A DNA stretch of 64,000 bases from Ahrensia sp. (GTDB lineage Bacteria; Pseudomonadota; Alphaproteobacteria; Rhizobiales; Rhizobiaceae): positions 1 through 64,000 of the forward strand of contig JAPPOQ010000018.1 of the NCBI GenBank assembly GCA_028817895.1. The letters run 5' to 3'. Below, in pieces: positions 1 through 10,350 of the stretch. The translations under genes and the position numbers were made by a program. Below the pieces are notes generated by a model that was not told the origin of the DNA, ran no database searches, and worked only from the letters and a program-made list of their open reading frames with translations. Every line of letters starts with the position of its first letter. Within the stretch, counting starts at the first letter, position 1.

Positions 1-876
<876 letters not shown>

Positions 877-1347
877 CTGAGATTTGTTCCGGCTTTTGTC
901 AGTTCACCGCGAACCACAAAGTGGCACTCAATGCAGTGACTGGGTCACGCTTTTCCTGTTTGAAAAAACAGAGAAAAATTATGATCTCCGGGAAAGGAGA
1001 CCATGAATTGACGAGAACATTTTTTGACACACCTGAATTGGCCGAAAAGCCAATCCGGTATATTTAGTAACATTCTCGAAAAACGTGTCCGCCGAAGTCT
1101 CGTATCGAACGGCACTGACCAAAGGAAAAGGCCAATCCGTTCCGCAGCACTCCGCCGCCCACGTTTCTCTTTCTTCATATTCAATTGTCAAAGAACCAAC
1201 GCGCCCGCAGACGCATCGTCGAACCGGGCGCAACATGCAAAAGCAAACCGCTTACCAGTTCTAGGTAGGTTTTCGCCGAAGCGACGCCTTTCCGGGGTGA
1301 CCGATGACAGCACAAATCGCGCGCTTGAAGCGCAATGCGTCGTCAGT
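877..1347 (-). other. rrn transcribed leader
   Basis: This stretch lies between the mature 16S 5' end and the inferred rrn start point near 1347, so it should be an RNA leader of about 470 nt. It holds small hairpin-forming sequences, for example a 6-bp stem at 1037-1042/1049-1054, that could take part in RNase III processing. It also holds a boxA-like site (1185-1198). Short open frames at 945-1236 lie wholly in the leader and show no protein family features. The rest of the gap, up to the peptidase gene at 1570, holds the rrn promoter and presumably the peptidase promoter, which I could not pinpoint. Confidence 0.7.
1185..1198 (-). promoter_or_regulatory. boxA-like rRNA antitermination site
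   Basis: Read on the minus strand the site is TGGTTCTTTGACAA. It resembles the boxA element of rRNA leaders (E. coli TGCTCTTTAACAA), where the NusB/NusE complex loads to prevent premature termination. It lies about 150 nt downstream of the inferred rrn start and about 310 nt upstream of mature 16S, a normal position. The call rests on sequence similarity and position only. Confidence 0.7.
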
Positions 1348-1353
1348 GGGCGG

Positions 1354-1413
1354 TATATAGATTGGACGATTTCACCCGTCAACACGGGCAACCATTTTTT
1401 TTGCAATTTTTTT
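1354..1413 (-). promoter_or_regulatory. rrn promoter with UP-element-like A-tracts
   Basis: On the minus strand a -35 box TTGACG (1382-1377) is followed by a spacer of exactly 17 nt and a -10 box TATATA (1359-1354). The sequence after the -10 is GC-rich, as in stringently controlled rRNA promoters. Upstream of the -35 are two A-tracts (T-runs on the plus strand at 1395-1402 and 1407-1413), about -48 to -66 from the inferred start near 1347. This matches the UP-element position that binds the RNA polymerase alpha C-terminal domain. It drives transcription leftward into 16S. Confidence 0.85.
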
Positions 1414-1569
1414 GTCCACTCTCATTTGTGTCGTTCCCAGCCCTAAATGGACGCTGCTGTAGCCTTACTGACCGTTGGCCAAGAAGCGCTCACGATGGAG
1501 AGCGTGGCACGTTGCAAAGGTTGAAGCATCCCCGGCGATTGTGCATTTTGGAAGAGATTTTCGCTTCAA

Positions 1570-3606
1570 ATGGTTCCGGCTTCCGAGATGAAACTCCCAT
1601 ACGGCTCGCTGTCTAGAATGGCCCTGTCGCAAGACGGAACGCAGGGCGATCCGACCGAACTGGCAAATTCTCTTGGAGATCAGGAGCCGCTTCTCGGCGG
1701 GTCAGGCCGCAGGGCGCCTGATAAAAGGCGGGTTAGCGCCCGTTGGATGGTGGGCTCTGTCCTGACCGGCCTGACGTCGGTTGCTCTTATGGGTGGCGCT
1801 CTTTACGCCGCATTGGACGGACGACAGCAAATGACCTTGCCGGCCAACGTGGCGGGCAACTACCAATTTGGATCCGGTCAAAACAGCGCTGTGTTGAAGG
1901 GCGACCGGCCACTTGCAATTGTGGCGTTGGAACCAATCAACCAGCGAATTATGCAGGTGCCCACCGTTACGCGCACAGACGACGGGACGGTGATTCGCAA
2001 ACGTCCATTCGCTTACGCATCCGCGCCACTGGCGGCTGTGCCTGCTCAGAAGGTTTCTTATCCTGCATTTGATGCCCTGGCGATCTTCAGATCATCGCGC
2101 GCAGACGCCGCAGTTGCTTCCAGCGACTCAATTTACAGTGCCGAAATCGAATCAGATGTCCTCATGAAACGCGTTCCGTTCCCTCTGGGCACGGCAAGTT
2201 TCGACGCCGCCACAAGGATCAGCGCTCAGGAAGCCGAAGAGATTGTCCGTTCCGCCCTTCCTAAACTGGAAGTTGGCGCTGTCGAAGTCGCAGCTCTTCC
2301 CTATCTTGACCCGACCCGGTTCGATCTTGAGACCACCGATCCAACGTCACCCTCGACGATGGATATCAAGATCGTCGCGGAGAACGTGACCACCCTGAAG
2401 CTGGATGACGCCTTTGCCGAAACGGATCGGGACTTTCGCGAAGAAGTCATCGTCGTTCCACCGCAGCAGAACCTGGGCCTCGCTCTAACAGGGCTGGAAC
2501 TCCACGAACCATCGCTCAGCGAGATGATCGCTGCGTTGAGTGGCAATCTCGGAACGGGTCCCCTGCCGGACGGCACGCGACTTCGGATTGCCTGGGAGCA
2601 TGACAAGACGCAAGATAAAAAAATCGCTCGACGCATAGGCGTCTATCGCGGCGGATCGCACCTATCGAGCGTCGCACTCAATGATGACGGTCGCGTCGTT
2701 TGGGCAACGGAGCCGGCGAGCATTCCCGCCACGCAGGCCAATGAGAACAGACGCGACTCGCAAATCCAAACTGTAGCGCGCACAAACCTTCCCAATGTCT
2801 ATGATGGCGTCCATCGCGCCGCCTTGTCGCAGGGCCTCAACAAGGATCATGCGAAGAGAATCGTTCGCACTGTGGCTTTCGATGTCGATTTCAGAAGCAC
2901 GATACGGGCCAAAGACGATCTTGAGATCTTCTATTCCCTTGAGGAAGGCGCCGAAAGCGCAACTGAAGAAAGCGAAATCCTCTATATCGGCCTGACATTG
3001 GCGGGTGTGAAGCGCAACTATTACCGCTTCCGGGCTGATGATGATGGGTCGGTCGACTATTACGACGAGAATGGAAAGAGCGCGAAGAAATTTCTTCTGC
3101 GTCAGCCAGTTCCCAACGGAAAGTTTCGTTCCGGGTTCGGCATGCGCCGCCATCCCATTTCAAGAACCTACAAGTTGCATTCCGGCGTGGACTTTTCCGC
3201 GCCGCGTGGGACGCCAATTATCTCCGCCGGCAATGGTGTCGTAACTCAGGCAAAGTGGTATGCTGGCTATGGGCGCCAGGTGATCATCCGCCACGCCAAT
3301 GGTTATGAGACATCTTACAGCCACATGCACCGATTCGCCCGCGGCATTCATCCAGGCGCGCGGGTCGCGCAAGGCCAGATCATCGGACAGGTGGGATCGA
3401 CCGGCTATTCCACCGGGCCACATCTGCACTATGAAGTCATCGTGAATGGCCGCAAGGTCAACCCGATGAAGATCCGCCTTCCGCAGGGACGCACCTTAAA
3501 GGGCTCGCAACTCGCCGCCTTCAAGCGCGAGCGCGACCGCATCGACGCATTGCTCGAGCGAGGTCGCGGCTCCGGCACCCAAGCGACATTGGCTGCTTTG
3601 AACTGA
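1570..3606 (+). CDS. M23 family metallopeptidase, membrane anchored
   Basis: This 678-residue protein has one membrane segment at about residues 60-82 after a charged cytoplasmic tail, a long periplasmic region, and a C-terminal M23 (LytM/lysostaphin-type) domain at about 520-640. Zinc ligands are visible: His537 and Asp541 in an HSGVD motif, and His620 in an HLHYE motif. The family cuts peptidoglycan cross-links or, when degenerate, activates amidases; here the ligands are intact, so it is probably an active endopeptidase acting in the periplasm on cell-wall growth or division. The start ATG at 1570 has a weak GGAAGAG about 13 nt upstream; starts at 1588 or 1618 are possible. It stands alone, with the rrn promoter behind it and a convergent MFS gene 31 nt downstream. 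Confidence 0.9.
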   Translation: MVPASEMKLPYGSLSRMALSQDGTQGDPTELANSLGDQEPLLGGSGRRAPDKRRVSARWMVGSVLTGLTSVALMGGALYAALDGRQQMTLPANVAGNYQFGSGQNSAVLKGDRPLAIVALEPINQRIMQVPTVTRTDDGTVIRKRPFAYASAPLAAVPAQKVSYPAFDALAIFRSSRADAAVASSDSIYSAEIESDVLMKRVPFPLGTASFDAATRISAQEAEEIVRSALPKLEVGAVEVAALPYLDPTRFDLETTDPTSPSTMDIKIVAENVTTLKLDDAFAETDRDFREEVIVVPPQQNLGLALTGLELHEPSLSEMIAALSGNLGTGPLPDGTRLRIAWEHDKTQDKKIARRIGVYRGGSHLSSVALNDDGRVVWATEPASIPATQANENRRDSQIQTVARTNLPNVYDGVHRAALSQGLNKDHAKRIVRTVAFDVDFRSTIRAKDDLEIFYSLEEGAESATEESEILYIGLTLAGVKRNYYRFRADDDGSVDYYDENGKSAKKFLLRQPVPNGKFRSGFGMRRHPISRTYKLHSGVDFSAPRGTPIISAGNGVVTQAKWYAGYGRQVIIRHANGYETSYSHMHRFARGIHPGARVAQGQIIGQVGSTGYSTGPHLHYEVIVNGRKVNPMKIRLPQGRTLKGSQLAAFKRERDRIDALLERGRGSGTQATLAALN

Positions 3607-3637
3607 GGAATCCTGCCCGCATCCATCTTACCTGCAT

Positions 3638-5188
3638 CTATGATGTCAGCCTTTGGTGGCTCGGCTGTGTGAACCACCCAATCAGACCACCAAAAACGGA
3701 CAATGCGGCGGTCACCAGACAAAGCGCGATCATGGCGTGGTTCATGGCGACGGCGTGGAGTTCGACGGTCGAAACCTGATAGAGCGCGCCCGTCAGTCTT
3801 TCACCAAACCCGGCTTCGATCATCAGCGCCTGAATTTCCGTTGGCAAGGAACTGCCGCGCACGATCAACCCGTAGGCATAAGCAACGCCTGCCCCCAATC
3901 CAGCAATGGCAAACAAGTTCGACATGCGGGCGAACATGTTGTTGGTACCGGAGGCCGTTCCTGCATCATCGTCTGACACCGCCGACACGGCTGCGACCGA
4001 GACCGGGGAAGCGCAAAGCCCAATTCCGACACCCATTACTATTATGGCCGACAGAACCCCATACCAATAGTTCTGCTCCGCAACTGCCCAGGCCAAAACA
4101 AGATAGGATACAGCGACAATCGCAGGGCCGATTGTCAGCAGGATGCGCACGCCAAACCTGTCTGCCAAGCGCCCGGCAAGCGGCGAAATGACAGCGATCA
4201 GAGCCGAAAATGGCAAGAACAGCCCGCCAGCATATGTTGGCGGCAAGTTCCAGGCTACGATCAGCACCATAGGCAAGAAAAAGATAATCGCGCTGAAACC
4301 AGCCCAAACCAGAAAGGTGAGAGCATTGGCTCCAGAAAAGGCGGCCGAACGGAAAAGAGCCGGATTGATCATGGGATCTTGTACTCTGTGTTCCCACAAG
4401 ACCGTCACCACACAAAGGGCGAGGCCGACCATGATAAGGGCCAACCCGAATCTGATCTCTTCGGTTTCGCCCAGATAAGACAGCCCAACTGCAAATGTCG
4501 CAAGCGTTGCGGCCAAGAGAACGGCACCGACATAGTCAATCGACTGCGAGCGATCTCGCAGTCTTGACGGCGGCACTTTTTGAAACAGAAGAGCCAAGAC
4601 CAACAGTCCTACCGGCAGGTTGAAGGCGAAGATCCATCGCCACGCTTCGGGACCACCATAGGTCAGCAGAACGCCACCCACCAACGGGCCGAGCGCAGTG
4701 GTCACCGAAGAACCCGCCACCCAGATCCCCAGCGCCCTGCCCCGTTCCTCTTTGGGAAAGTTGAGCGCGATCAAAGCCATTGAGCCGGGAATCATGATGG
4801 CGGCGCCAGCGCCCTGAAAGGCTCGAAAACCGATCAGACTGTTTGCCGACCATGCCAGCGCGCAAAACAGGGAGAAGACGGTGAAGGCTGCAACGCCGAA
4901 GCCAAAGGTTCGGCGCATTCCAAATCTGTCGCCTGCCGCTCCACCGATCATGATCAGAGCGGCCAGCGTCAAGATGTAGGAATTGGCGATCCATTGAGCC
5001 TGTGTGAAACTCGCATCGAGTGACGCGCGCATTTGTGGAATCGCCACCGCGACAACCGAACCATCGATGAAGCCCATCGCACTGGCCAATATCGCGACGA
5101 TTAGGACGTATTTGCGCCTGTCGGGTGGACAATGATGCGCCGTTGCTCGTTCTGGCACAGCCTGCGCGAGCTGCTCGGTTGCGGACAA
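3638..5188 (-). CDS. MFS exporter, DHA2 (EmrB/QacA-like) family
   Basis: This is a 516-residue polytopic protein with about 14 hydrophobic segments, typical of the 14-helix DHA2 drug:H+ antiporter family. Family motifs include the GDRFGMRR loop motif A near residues 85-92 and the GPLVGG motif C in helix 5 near residue 170. It probably exports organic compounds from the inner membrane; the substrate is unknown. The start codon is TTG, immediately after the aminotransferase stop (TGATTG), with a GAGG Shine-Dalgarno 8 nt upstream inside that gene, so it should be translationally coupled. It is the last gene of the 11544-3638 operon and may relieve accumulation of a pathway intermediate, which is inference. 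Confidence 0.88.
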   Translation of the reverse strand: MSATEQLAQAVPERATAHHCPPDRRKYVLIVAILASAMGFIDGSVVAVAIPQMRASLDASFTQAQWIANSYILTLAALIMIGGAAGDRFGMRRTFGFGVAAFTVFSLFCALAWSANSLIGFRAFQGAGAAIMIPGSMALIALNFPKEERGRALGIWVAGSSVTTALGPLVGGVLLTYGGPEAWRWIFAFNLPVGLLVLALLFQKVPPSRLRDRSQSIDYVGAVLLAATLATFAVGLSYLGETEEIRFGLALIMVGLALCVVTVLWEHRVQDPMINPALFRSAAFSGANALTFLVWAGFSAIIFFLPMVLIVAWNLPPTYAGGLFLPFSALIAVISPLAGRLADRFGVRILLTIGPAIVAVSYLVLAWAVAEQNYWYGVLSAIIVMGVGIGLCASPVSVAAVSAVSDDDAGTASGTNNMFARMSNLFAIAGLGAGVAYAYGLIVRGSSLPTEIQALMIEAGFGERLTGALYQVSTVELHAVAMNHAMIALCLVTAALSVFGGLIGWFTQPSHQRLTS

Positions 5189-6547
5189 TCAGGAAGCCTC
5201 CGCGAGTCCCGCATCAATGGCAGACAGTATGGTTTGAACATGCTCGCTGGTGATGACCAGTGGCGGCGAGAGGATCAGATTCGGCCCGGAAATGCGGACC
5301 ATCACACCAGCCTCGTAGGCGGTTTCGAAGACTTTGGCGACGGTGTCCTTGGCAGCCGGAGCCTTGGTGGAACGATCGCTGACCAGCTCAAGTGCCACCA
5401 TCAGCCCTCTGCCGCGCACATCACCAACCAACTCGTGCTTTTCTTTCAGCGCTCCTGCACCCTGCAGCAATTCGTCGCCACGTGACGCGGAGTTTTGCGC
5501 AACATTGAGTCGCGTAATGTGAGGCAAACAAGCAAGCGCAGCCGCCGCGCCCACCGGATGCGCCGAATATGTGTAGCCGTGACCGATTGCGCCGAAAGCC
5601 GTCTCATCCGCTTCAAACACTTCGGCGACCTTCTCGTGAATCATCACGGCGCCGAAGGGGAAATAGCCATTTGTAATCGCTTTGGCAGTGGCCATCAGAT
5701 CGGGTTGCACACCCCAGAGCCGTGACCCAGTCCAGGCGCCGGTGCGGCCAAAGGCTGTGATCACCTCGTCAGCGATCAGCAAAATACCATGCCTGTCGCA
5801 AATGTCCCGCACCAGGGGCATGAAAGTCTCATGCGGTGGAATCACGCCACCGGCACCCAGCACCGGCTCCATGATGAAGGCGGCAATCGTGTCCGCCCCC
5901 TGAAAGGCGATTTCATCCTCCAAAGCTTGCGCGCAAAGCTGAGCCAATCGGGCAGGATCGCTTTCGCCGAATGGATTGCGGTAGAGATAGGGCGAGGGAA
6001 TATGATGGCAGCCCGGCAGCAGTGGCTCGTAATTTCTGCGGAAATTCGCATTGCCATTCACCGAAGCCCCACCAAAATGCGTGCCGTGATAGCCTTTCTT
6101 CAGGCTCAAAAATTTGGTGCGGTCCCGGTCTCCCCGGATTTTGTGATATTGCCGCGCCAATCGCAGCGCAGTTTCAACGCTGTCCGATCCACCCGAGGTG
6201 AAGAATGACCGCACCATTCCGTCCGGCGCGAACCATTCCGCCAGCATGTGAGACAATTCGATAGCCGGCCCGGTCGTTGTGCCTCTGAAGGCGGAATAAT
6301 AGGCAAGCTCATCCAGCTGATCGGCAATGGCTTTTTTGATGGGTTCGACCGAATAGCCAAGATTGACATTCCACAACCCGCCCACGGCATCGATGGTTTT
6401 ATGCCCATCGACATCGGTCAGCGTGACACCTTCTGCACCGGTGACAACCTTTGGCGGATGCGCCCGCATTTCCGCCGGATGCGCCATGGGATGCCACATG
6501 AATTTGGCATTGTTCTCCTTGAGAAAGTTGCTGTCATGGACGGTCAT
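5189..6547 (-). CDS. class III (omega) aminotransferase
   Basis: This 452-residue PLP enzyme is of the class III (subgroup II) aminotransferase fold. The Schiff-base lysine lies in ATAKAITNG at about residue 289, the PLP-nitrogen-binding aspartate in LLIADEV at about 260, and the cofactor phosphate loop in SGGSDSVE near 120. The family moves terminal amino groups from omega-amino acids, taurine or diamines to pyruvate or 2-oxoglutarate. The sequence resembles taurine-pyruvate and beta-alanine-pyruvate transaminases, but I cannot fix the substrate. Its ATG overlaps the stop of the upstream HAD gene (ATGA), and its stop abuts the exporter start, so it is tightly embedded in the operon. Confidence 0.9.
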   Translation of the reverse strand: MTVHDSNFLKENNAKFMWHPMAHPAEMRAHPPKVVTGAEGVTLTDVDGHKTIDAVGGLWNVNLGYSVEPIKKAIADQLDELAYYSAFRGTTTGPAIELSHMLAEWFAPDGMVRSFFTSGGSDSVETALRLARQYHKIRGDRDRTKFLSLKKGYHGTHFGGASVNGNANFRRNYEPLLPGCHHIPSPYLYRNPFGESDPARLAQLCAQALEDEIAFQGADTIAAFIMEPVLGAGGVIPPHETFMPLVRDICDRHGILLIADEVITAFGRTGAWTGSRLWGVQPDLMATAKAITNGYFPFGAVMIHEKVAEVFEADETAFGAIGHGYTYSAHPVGAAAALACLPHITRLNVAQNSASRGDELLQGAGALKEKHELVGDVRGRGLMVALELVSDRSTKAPAAKDTVAKVFETAYEAGVMVRISGPNLILSPPLVITSEHVQTILSAIDAGLAEAS

Positions 6548-7209
6548 TGATCATCTCCGGAAAGCTCGGCCAAACCAAGCAGGGCCAGCGCCGCATTGAA
6601 GCCCTTGCGCGGATGGGCCACGTCGAACTGCACCGCTTTCATGCCGAAGTCGAGTGCACCAGCCACATTTCGGCGCTGATCATCGACGAACACGCACTGG
6701 TCGGGCGGCAGCTGAAGCGCGTCCGTGACCATCTGGTAGGCGCGAGAATCGGGTTTCATGATGCCGGTATAGGTGGCATCGATGATCACATCGAACTCAT
6801 GGAGCAATGGCAGCCGCTCACGAAAATCCGGGCCATAGAAGAGATCCAGTTCGTTTGACAGGATGGCCAGTTTTCGTCCGGCCTCAGATGCGCGAGCGAT
6901 CGCAACACGCGCTTGCGGGCGTATGATGCGGTCGGGTTCAGCGCCACGAATGCGCTGCAGAAAGCTTGGCAGGTCGGTCCATTCTTCTCCAACCAGTGCA
7001 CCGGTTTCCCGCGCCCGATGATACCAGTAGTCGCGCTCGGAAATCTCACCGGCCTGCATGGACCGCCAAAGCGCATCGCCGTCGGGATCGAACGGCCCGC
7101 GCCAGTTCAGCGTACCCGGCGCAAGCCCCAGCGCCCGCTCGTTGTCATCGTGAGTTTCGAACACGGTGCGCGAAATGACTCCGCCAAAGTCAACACAAGC
7201 GCCGAACAT
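6544..7209 (-). CDS. HAD-superfamily hydrolase
   Basis: With the chosen start the protein has 221 residues. Motif I is VDFGGVIS (Asp7 nucleophile; the usual general acid two positions on is Gly, as in the DxG-type YihX/epoxide-hydrolase-N subfamily). Motif II is LSNE, motif III is MKPDSRAY and motif IV is FVDDQRRN. The subfamily includes sugar-phosphate phosphatases and haloacid-dehalogenase-like proteins. A longer frame begins at 7320 but overlaps tctA by more than 100 nt; the ATG at 7209 lies 4 nt after the tctA stop and begins directly with motif I, so I prefer it. Its last codon overlaps the aminotransferase start. Confidence 0.85.
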   Translation of the reverse strand: MFGACVDFGGVISRTVFETHDDNERALGLAPGTLNWRGPFDPDGDALWRSMQAGEISERDYWYHRARETGALVGEEWTDLPSFLQRIRGAEPDRIIRPQARVAIARASEAGRKLAILSNELDLFYGPDFRERLPLLHEFDVIIDATYTGIMKPDSRAYQMVTDALQLPPDQCVFVDDQRRNVAGALDFGMKAVQFDVAHPRKGFNAALALLGLAELSGDDQ

Positions 7210-7213
7210 GCTG

Positions 7214-8692
7214 TCACGACACTGCGTCCCGCTCTTTACGAAGACGCCAGGCATGCAAGGCCAGCACAAACAGAATGATGCAGAAAAGGATGAAGGCGAT
7301 TGGCCGGTCGATGAAGTCAAGCGGATCCTTCACCCGGTTCATGGAGGTGCGCAGCTTGGCCTCCATGATGCCCCCGAGCACCATGCCCAGAATGATCGGC
7401 ACAATGGGCAGGGACAGCCGCTTCAAAATAAAGCCCAAAATTCCGAACACGGCGGCAATGGCACAATCCACAATGCTGTTGCGCAGTGAGTACACACCCA
7501 CAAAAGACAGGGTGAGGATGCACACGCCCATATAGCGATTGGGAATGCGCACCAGTTGCACCAGATGCCGGGTCGATCCGAGCAGAAACAGCAGCACCAT
7601 GACATTCAGCAGCAGCAGCGCGATGTAGAGCGCCACCACGAAGTCCATCTGATTTTGAAACAGGCCGGGACCGGGGACGACATTGTGGACGTAGAAGACA
7701 GAAAGCATCATCGCAGTCAGCGCCTCGCCTGGGATGCCAAGCGCGAGCAGCGGGATCATCGCGGCAGCCGGCACTGCGTTGTTGGCAGTCTCCGATGCGA
7801 TCAGCCCTTCGGGCGATCCGTTTGAAAATTGCTCAGGTGTCTTCGATGTCTTTTGCGCCGTCGTATAGGCCATGAACTGCGCAGTGAACTCGCCGACACC
7901 GGGTATCATACCCATGACCACGCCAAATGATCCGGAGATGGCTGCCACGCGCGGGTGTTTGAACAATTCTCGAAAACCCTGAAACAGAGACCCAGAAACC
8001 GCCTTCAACCGCACCGGTTTGTCCCTGCCAACGAGCAGAAAGAACGCTTGTCCCAGTGCAAACAGCCCGAGCACGACAACGATCAGATCAATGCCGCCCG
8101 CCAACCACGCCTGATCGAATGTGTAGCGCTTGGTATATTTGATCGGCTCAAGGCCGATCGTGTTAATGAAGATACCCAAACAGGCCAATGCCGCGGCGAT
8201 AAGCGTTTGCCCTCGATGCGCGATCACCACCAGAATGATGCCGAGCAGCGCGGCCAGGAAAATCTCGCGCGACCCAAACATCGGCGCGATCTTGGCCAAC
8301 AGCGGCGACAGTGCAATGAGGCAGGCAACCGAGAAAACGCCGCCAAAAAAGGACGCTGAATAGGCAAGGCTCAATGCACGACGCGCCTCACCACGCTGCG
8401 TCATCGGATAGCCTTCATAGGTGGTCAGCGCGTTGACCGCCGTGCCGGGCGTGTTGACGAGAATGGCGGGAATTGCCCCACCATACATGGACGATCCGTA
8501 AATCCCCAAAAGGACCGTCAATCCAACGATTGGGTCCATCGAAAAAGTGGCCGGGAGCAGGATCGCAATCGCCACAGCAGGACCAACGCCGGGAATTGCG
8601 CCAATGATAACCCCGCCGATTGAACCGACGAGAAGCGCCAACAGAACATCCCACCGCCACAGGATTTGAAGGCTGGCCAACAACAGATCCAT
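7214..8692 (-). CDS. tctA: tripartite tricarboxylate transporter, large permease TctA
   Basis: This 492-residue integral membrane protein has the TctA signature near the N-terminus (residues about 20-45, with the GVIIGAIPGVGPA loop) and roughly 11-12 hydrophobic segments, normal for the family. TctA is the transport subunit of TTT systems, which take up carboxylates using an ion gradient and a periplasmic TctC receptor. Its gene follows tctB by 27 nt. The substrate need not be citrate: most TctC receptors bind other organic acids. The linkage to a flavin hydroxylase and an aminotransferase suggests an aromatic or nitrogen-containing carboxylate (inference). Confidence 0.93.
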   Translation of the reverse strand: MDLLLASLQILWRWDVLLALLVGSIGGVIIGAIPGVGPAVAIAILLPATFSMDPIVGLTVLLGIYGSSMYGGAIPAILVNTPGTAVNALTTYEGYPMTQRGEARRALSLAYSASFFGGVFSVACLIALSPLLAKIAPMFGSREIFLAALLGIILVVIAHRGQTLIAAALACLGIFINTIGLEPIKYTKRYTFDQAWLAGGIDLIVVVLGLFALGQAFFLLVGRDKPVRLKAVSGSLFQGFRELFKHPRVAAISGSFGVVMGMIPGVGEFTAQFMAYTTAQKTSKTPEQFSNGSPEGLIASETANNAVPAAAMIPLLALGIPGEALTAMMLSVFYVHNVVPGPGLFQNQMDFVVALYIALLLLNVMVLLFLLGSTRHLVQLVRIPNRYMGVCILTLSFVGVYSLRNSIVDCAIAAVFGILGFILKRLSLPIVPIILGMVLGGIMEAKLRTSMNRVKDPLDFIDRPIAFILFCIILFVLALHAWRLRKERDAVS

Positions 8693-8719
8693 CAGAGCAC
8701 CCGGAAGACCGTCACGCCG

Positions 8720-9259
8720 TTAAAAGTTCAGGATGAAGAAGCTGCGAACGGCCCCGGGCAAATACTCATACAAGGTCGCCCCCGGGATTTTGACGGACAG
8801 AAACCCCTTGAAGGTCACGACCACCGCTACGGCGAAAACCGCTCCCAAACCCATGCTCCGCCGGTCTCGATAGCCGCAGCGCCACAGCAGCAATACGACG
8901 AAGACTAGCGTACATGGCAAAAATCCGATCAGCGGCACCGAAAACACGTAGACCATGAACCAGACGGCAAACTCTGCCGAACGCAGCCAGATGGCAACCT
9001 CGCGCTGGTCGCCAGCCTGAAATGACTTTCTGGAAAGGGATGCAAAGTGGAGAAGGCCAAACAAGGCCATGCCCGCCAGTGATAGAGCTGACCAGAATGT
9101 CGGCTGAGAAAACAGTTTAGTGCGCTCAACCCATTTCGTTTCCTGTCCAATAAAGGCGAGCAGCACCAAAGCGATCACGAGCAAAGCCAGCCCAAAGGCG
9201 GCCTGGCCAGCATCCGCTTTCGTTTCAGATGTGTTCCGATCCAACATAAGGTCGCTCAT
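8720..9259 (-). CDS. tctB: tripartite tricarboxylate transporter, small permease TctB
   Basis: This 179-residue protein has four hydrophobic segments (about residues 20-40, 52-70, 90-115 and 120-160), the expected topology and size of TctB. It pairs with TctA in the inner membrane. The gene sits between tctC and tctA, the standard order C-B-A. The ATG at 9259 has only a weak ribosome-binding site; an in-frame ATG four codons later is an alternative. The 74-nt gap from tctC holds a hairpin, consistent with lower expression of the permeases than of the receptor. Confidence 0.88.
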   Translation of the reverse strand: MSDLMLDRNTSETKADAGQAAFGLALLVIALVLLAFIGQETKWVERTKLFSQPTFWSALSLAGMALFGLLHFASLSRKSFQAGDQREVAIWLRSAEFAVWFMVYVFSVPLIGFLPCTLVFVVLLLWRCGYRDRRSMGLGAVFAVAVVVTFKGFLSVKIPGATLYEYLPGAVRSFFILNF

Positions 9260-9276
9260 ATCGCCATGATCGGTGC

Positions 9277-9310
9277 AAAGCCCACCCCGACAGTGACCAG
9301 GATGGGCTTT
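9277..9310 (-). terminator. hairpin between tctC and tctB
   Basis: An 8-bp perfect inverted repeat, AAAGCCCA (9277-9284) and TGGGCTTT (9303-9310), is separated by an 18-nt loop just after the tctC stop. No long T-run follows on the minus strand, so it is more likely an mRNA 3'-end stabiliser or partial attenuator than a full terminator. That would let the receptor be made in excess over TctB/TctA. Confidence 0.5.
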
Positions 9311-9333
9311 GGTACTGGCGACGCGGAAACTGC

Positions 9334-10278
9334 CTATTGCAGAAGTTCACCGAGCTGACCCAAGGCAGCTTCATCAGCCTTGATCTGCGCGGCAGATGCT
9401 TCCGCGTCCTGCCAATAGACTTCGGCGCCAGTGTCCTTGGCCAGCTTTTGGGCGCGCTCGCTCGCCATGGTCTTCTTGGCCACAGCGATGATCTTGTCCC
9501 GCACGTCCTGAGGTGTCTCCTTGCGCACAAACAGGCCGTTCCACAAGGCGATATTGAGCCGCTCATCCACTTCGCCCAGTGTCGGGGCATCAGGTACCAG
9601 CGGAATGCGCGAGCCGGTCACGGTGGCCAGAACTTTCACATCGTCGAGACAGGGCAGAATGAGCTGAAGCGTCGTATTGATGACATCGGCATCGCCCGAG
9701 GCAAGCGTGTTGCAGTCCACCGCATCAAAGGCAGCCTCTGATCCCCACTCGAAACCGGCTGTTTTTGCGTAGGCCAGCGTCACCCTGGTCGGAATGAGCG
9801 GACCGCCAAAATGGCCGAGGGCCAATTCGTTGGTCTTGGCATGTTCAGCCATCTCGGCGAGCGTGTTGTAGGGCGCATCACCCGAAGCGGCGATCACGAA
9901 TGGGTAGGTCAGGAAGATGCCGAGCGGATCGAATTTGGCAGGCGTAAGTTCGGCGATATCGATTTTATGGCCAACAACCGGCACCCCAATTACAAATGAC
10001 CCGATGGTGTATCCATCAGCATCAGCCTTGGCGACGTCGATCGCGCCCGGGAAGGGCCCTCCCCCTCCGCCCGGCTTGTTCACGACGGCGGTCGGCACGC
10101 CATATTCCGCGAAGAAGTCTTCCGCGATCATGCGGGTCAGAACATCTTCCAAATCACCCGGAGGCCACGGAACGATAAACTCGACCGGCTTCTCTGGATA
10201 TTCGGCAGATGCCGGACTGATCGCGATGCCGCTTATGGCAGTTGCCGCCAAAACGGCTGCAAGAGTTTTGATTTTCAT
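9334..10278 (-). CDS. tctC: tripartite tricarboxylate transporter receptor TctC
   Basis: This is a 314-residue periplasmic binding protein of the Bug/TctC family. It begins with a Sec signal peptide (residues 1-25, ending in the ASA cleavage region) and then has the family's YPEKPVEFIVPWPPGD opening, where the conserved pocket loop lies. It captures a carboxylate in the periplasm for TctBA. The start ATG at 10278 is set by a strong GGGAGGA 8 nt upstream; the frame runs 13 codons further up but without a signal-like start. It follows the monooxygenase gene by about 70 nt. Confidence 0.92.
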   Translation of the reverse strand: MKIKTLAAVLAATAISGIAISPASAEYPEKPVEFIVPWPPGDLEDVLTRMIAEDFFAEYGVPTAVVNKPGGGGGPFPGAIDVAKADADGYTIGSFVIGVPVVGHKIDIAELTPAKFDPLGIFLTYPFVIAASGDAPYNTLAEMAEHAKTNELALGHFGGPLIPTRVTLAYAKTAGFEWGSEAAFDAVDCNTLASGDADVINTTLQLILPCLDDVKVLATVTGSRIPLVPDAPTLGEVDERLNIALWNGLFVRKETPQDVRDKIIAVAKKTMASERAQKLAKDTGAEVYWQDAEASAAQIKADEAALGQLGELLQ

Positions 10279-10350
10279 GATGTTGTCCTCCCAAATCCCC
10301 TCATGATTGTCAGGCATTTAGTTGCGGTAGTATGCTTGAGGTGTCAACGG

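Noticed and set aside
945-1446. Open frames of 72-140 codons in the rrn leader and promoter
   Set aside because: They overlap boxA, the promoter and hairpins; no ribosome-binding sites or family motifs.
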